Shown here piece after piece: positions 6,453-7,813 of a stretch of 7,813 nucleotides of DNA. The notes beneath the pieces were generated by a model, which saw only the letters and a list, made by a program, of their open reading frames with translations, was not told the origin of the DNA and searched no databases. Position 1 is the stretch's first letter. The number at the start of each line of letters is the position of its first letter. Both the position numbers and the translations under genes were made by a program. Source of the DNA: Dehalococcoidia bacterium (lineage in GTDB: Bacteria; Chloroflexota; Dehalococcoidia; JACVQG01; JAHKAY01); assembly GCA_030744635.1 (NCBI GenBank), contig JASLQE010000305.1, positions 1-7,813 of the forward strand, read 5' to 3'.

Positions 6453-7052
6453 CTATGGCTTGGGGTTGGTACCTACCAGCCTTTTCCCGGCCCCGGCGGC
6501 GTCATTGAGCGCGGTGGGGTGGAGGTTTACATCCCGGTACTCGTCCATAGCCGTGTAAAGCAGTTCCTCGCCGAACTCCACATCGCAGGCGGCGAAGAAC
6601 GACCTTACCACCCTGCGGGCACCGTCAAACAGGTACGGGACAGGCCGGTCCATTCCGGCAACCCCTATCCAGAGGCCGCGGCGGCGGCTGCCGTCGGACG
6701 CTATATTGTGGCGCTGCTTGAGCAGGTACTTGGCCACCCACAGCGCCTGGCAACGGTCTATGACTGTTTTGGTCTGGGCGGATACCGTCATAAAGAAGAT
6801 GGGGCAGGCCAGCACCAGGCGGTCGGCCTCCAAAAGCTTGCGGTAGAAGGGTTGCATATCATCATCAATGATACACACCCCGGTGTGCAGGCAGCCATCG
6901 CAGTGCTGGCAGGGGTGTGCCTTGAGGTTGCCCAGCACTATCTTCTCGGTGGCCGCTCCGGCCTGCTGGGCGGCCCGTAAGGCTGAGTCCAGCAGTGTTT
7001 CGGTGTTGCCCCCCCGCCGGGGGCTGCCCGTCAGGCCCAGTACCCTGAGCAA
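6453..7052 (-). CDS. NAD(P)H-dependent FMN reductase / iron-sulfur flavoprotein (Isf-like)
   Basis: A 199-residue flavodoxin-fold protein that probably binds FMN and moves electrons between ferredoxin or NAD(P)H and an acceptor. It starts with the FMN phosphate loop GSPRRGGNT (9-17). Next comes a compact cysteine motif, Cys48, Cys51, Cys54 and Cys60 (CX2CX2CX5C), followed by DDDM. This spacing fits the [4Fe-4S] motif of archaeal Isf proteins, which reduce oxygen and peroxide. The wider FMN-reductase family carries similar cysteines, so the cluster is inferred. It starts at TTG 7052, only 3 bases after the porB stop; the Shine-Dalgarno is poor (AAAGAG within porB), which points to translational coupling. 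The family sequence MLRVLGLTGSP begins exactly at this codon. It converges on rubrerythrin, a plausible electron acceptor by neighbourhood. Confidence 0.87.
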   Translation of the reverse strand: MLRVLGLTGSPRRGGNTETLLDSALRAAQQAGAATEKIVLGNLKAHPCQHCDGCLHTGVCIIDDDMQPFYRKLLEADRLVLACPIFFMTVSAQTKTVIDRCQALWVAKYLLKQRHNIASDGSRRRGLWIGVAGMDRPVPYLFDGARRVVRSFFAACDVEFGEELLYTAMDEYRDVNLHPTALNDAAGAGKRLVGTNPKP

Positions 7053-7055
7053 GGC

Positions 7056-7813
7056 CTACTCTTTCTTGGCCAACAGCCCGTAGCGCTCTATGTTAGCATC
7101 GGCCTGGGCCTGGATTCGGGCTATCATCTCCGCTCCGCCCTCTTGTGTGAAGAGATGCCCGTAACGGCCCTGGGGCCTCAGGTAGTCCTCCACGGGCTTC
7201 TTTCGAGAGATACGCCTTGCTGAGACAAGCTGGCCATTCTCGTACTCGTAAAGGGGGTAGAGGCCGGTCTCCACTACCAGCTTGGCCAGGGTGATGGTCT
7301 CGGAAGGGTGGTGCCGCCATCCCAAGGGGCAGTTGGAGAATATCTGCATGTATTTGGGGCCCCGGATGGACAGCGCCTTCTTCACCTTCTTCTCCAGGTC
7401 AAAGGGGTAGCCTACGGAGGCGGTGGCCATATAGGGGATTCTGTGCGCCAGGGCAATCTGGGGCATGTCTTTCTTTAGGGTGGGGTTGCCGGAGCTTAGC
7501 TGCCCGGAAGGACTGGTGCCGGTGTGTGCTCCCATAGGGGTGAGGCCGGAGCGTTGAATACCCGTATTCATGTAGGCCTCGTTATCGTAGCAGACAAACA
7601 GGACATCATGGCCTCTCTCCAGCATGCCGGAGAGGGCCTGAAGGCCGATATCAGCGGTGCCACCGTCACCCGCCTGTGCGATAACCCGTACTTTATCCAG
7701 CTTTCTGGTGACCCGCAGGGCGGCCTCGACCCCAGAGGCGATAGCGGCGGAGTTCTCAAACAGGGAGTGTATCCACGGCACCCCCCAGGCGGAGTTGGGG
7801 TAGTTGGAGCTGA
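7056..7813 (-). CDS. porB: Pyruvate:ferredoxin oxidoreductase beta subunit (5' partial)
   Basis: Thiamine-diphosphate subunit of the multi-subunit 2-oxoacid:ferredoxin oxidoreductase that turns pyruvate and CoA into acetyl-CoA, CO2 and reduced ferredoxin. The frame is open to the right edge; 251 codons are visible (SSNYPNSAWGVPWIHSLFEN onward). Roughly 40-50 N-terminal residues, including the CxxC cluster cysteines, are missing. The thiamine-diphosphate motif is clear: GDGGTADIG and, downstream, YDNEAYMNTG. GLTPMGAHTGTSPSG and KKDMPQIALAHRIPY follow, typical of PorB. The cysteine in NCPLGW corresponds to the fourth cluster ligand of the family. GTG at 7781 is internal, not the start. The alpha, gamma and delta subunit genes would be expected upstream, to the right of the window. 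Related 2-oxoacid oxidoreductases (such as oxoisovalerate) cannot be fully excluded. Confidence 0.94.
   Translation of the reverse strand, partial: SSNYPNSAWGVPWIHSLFENSAAIASGVEAALRVTRKLDKVRVIAQAGDGGTADIGLQALSGMLERGHDVLFVCYDNEAYMNTGIQRSGLTPMGAHTGTSPSGQLSSGNPTLKKDMPQIALAHRIPYMATASVGYPFDLEKKVKKALSIRGPKYMQIFSNCPLGWRHHPSETITLAKLVVETGLYPLYEYENGQLVSARRISRKKPVEDYLRPQGRYGHLFTQEGGAEMIARIQAQADANIERYGLLAKKE

Noticed and set aside
6354..6980. A 208-codon plus-strand open frame opposite the flavoprotein gene
   Set aside because: It is antisense to a clearly recognisable flavodoxin-fold gene. Its translation resembles no family and looks like a GC-rich shadow frame.

Overview
The window looks like core chromosome of a GC-rich anaerobic bacterium. 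The evidence is a pyruvate:ferredoxin oxidoreductase beta subunit, two rubrerythrin-type peroxidase proteins and a cysteine-motif flavoprotein, all typical of strict anaerobes. The genes are GC-rich yet often use ATA for isoleucine. A Chloroflexota (Dehalococcoidia-like) origin is my best guess, but this is an impression without a database search and has low confidence. No mobile element, CRISPR array, tRNA or rRNA was seen.

Layout. Positions 3-1803 (+) carry the two ATPase subunits of a peptide/nickel-type ABC importer. The first is cut by the window edge and the second overlaps it by 8 bases. A probable terminator (1827-1855) and a near-consensus promoter (1860-1888) separate them from pyrG (CTP synthase, 2020-3651). 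The leader between that promoter and pyrG holds a possible 34-codon upstream ORF. Its TAA overlaps the pyrG ATG, and pyrG has no Shine-Dalgarno of its own. A 132-base gap leads to rho (3785-5047). No promoter was recognised there, so pyrG and rho may be co-transcribed.

After rho, a second clear promoter (5074-5102) lies inside a long AT-rich palindrome (5093-5126) that looks like an operator. It drives a ferritin-like protein without a rubredoxin domain (5139-5564). A 269-base spacer rich in complementary segments separates it from a classical rubrerythrin with a C-terminal rubredoxin domain (5834-6334). Converging on these from the minus strand are porB (7056 to the right edge, 5' end missing) and, 3 bases after its stop, an iron-sulfur-flavoprotein-like NAD(P)H/FMN oxidoreductase (6453-7052).

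How the genes fit together. PorB would deliver low-potential electrons from pyruvate to ferredoxin. The flavoprotein and the two rubrerythrins could form an electron-fed route for removing peroxide and oxygen that protects such oxygen-sensitive enzymes. This link is inferred from adjacency and family knowledge. pyrG and rho are housekeeping genes. The most unusual features are the candidate pyrG leader peptide, the operator palindrome and the switch-like spacer between the rubrerythrins.
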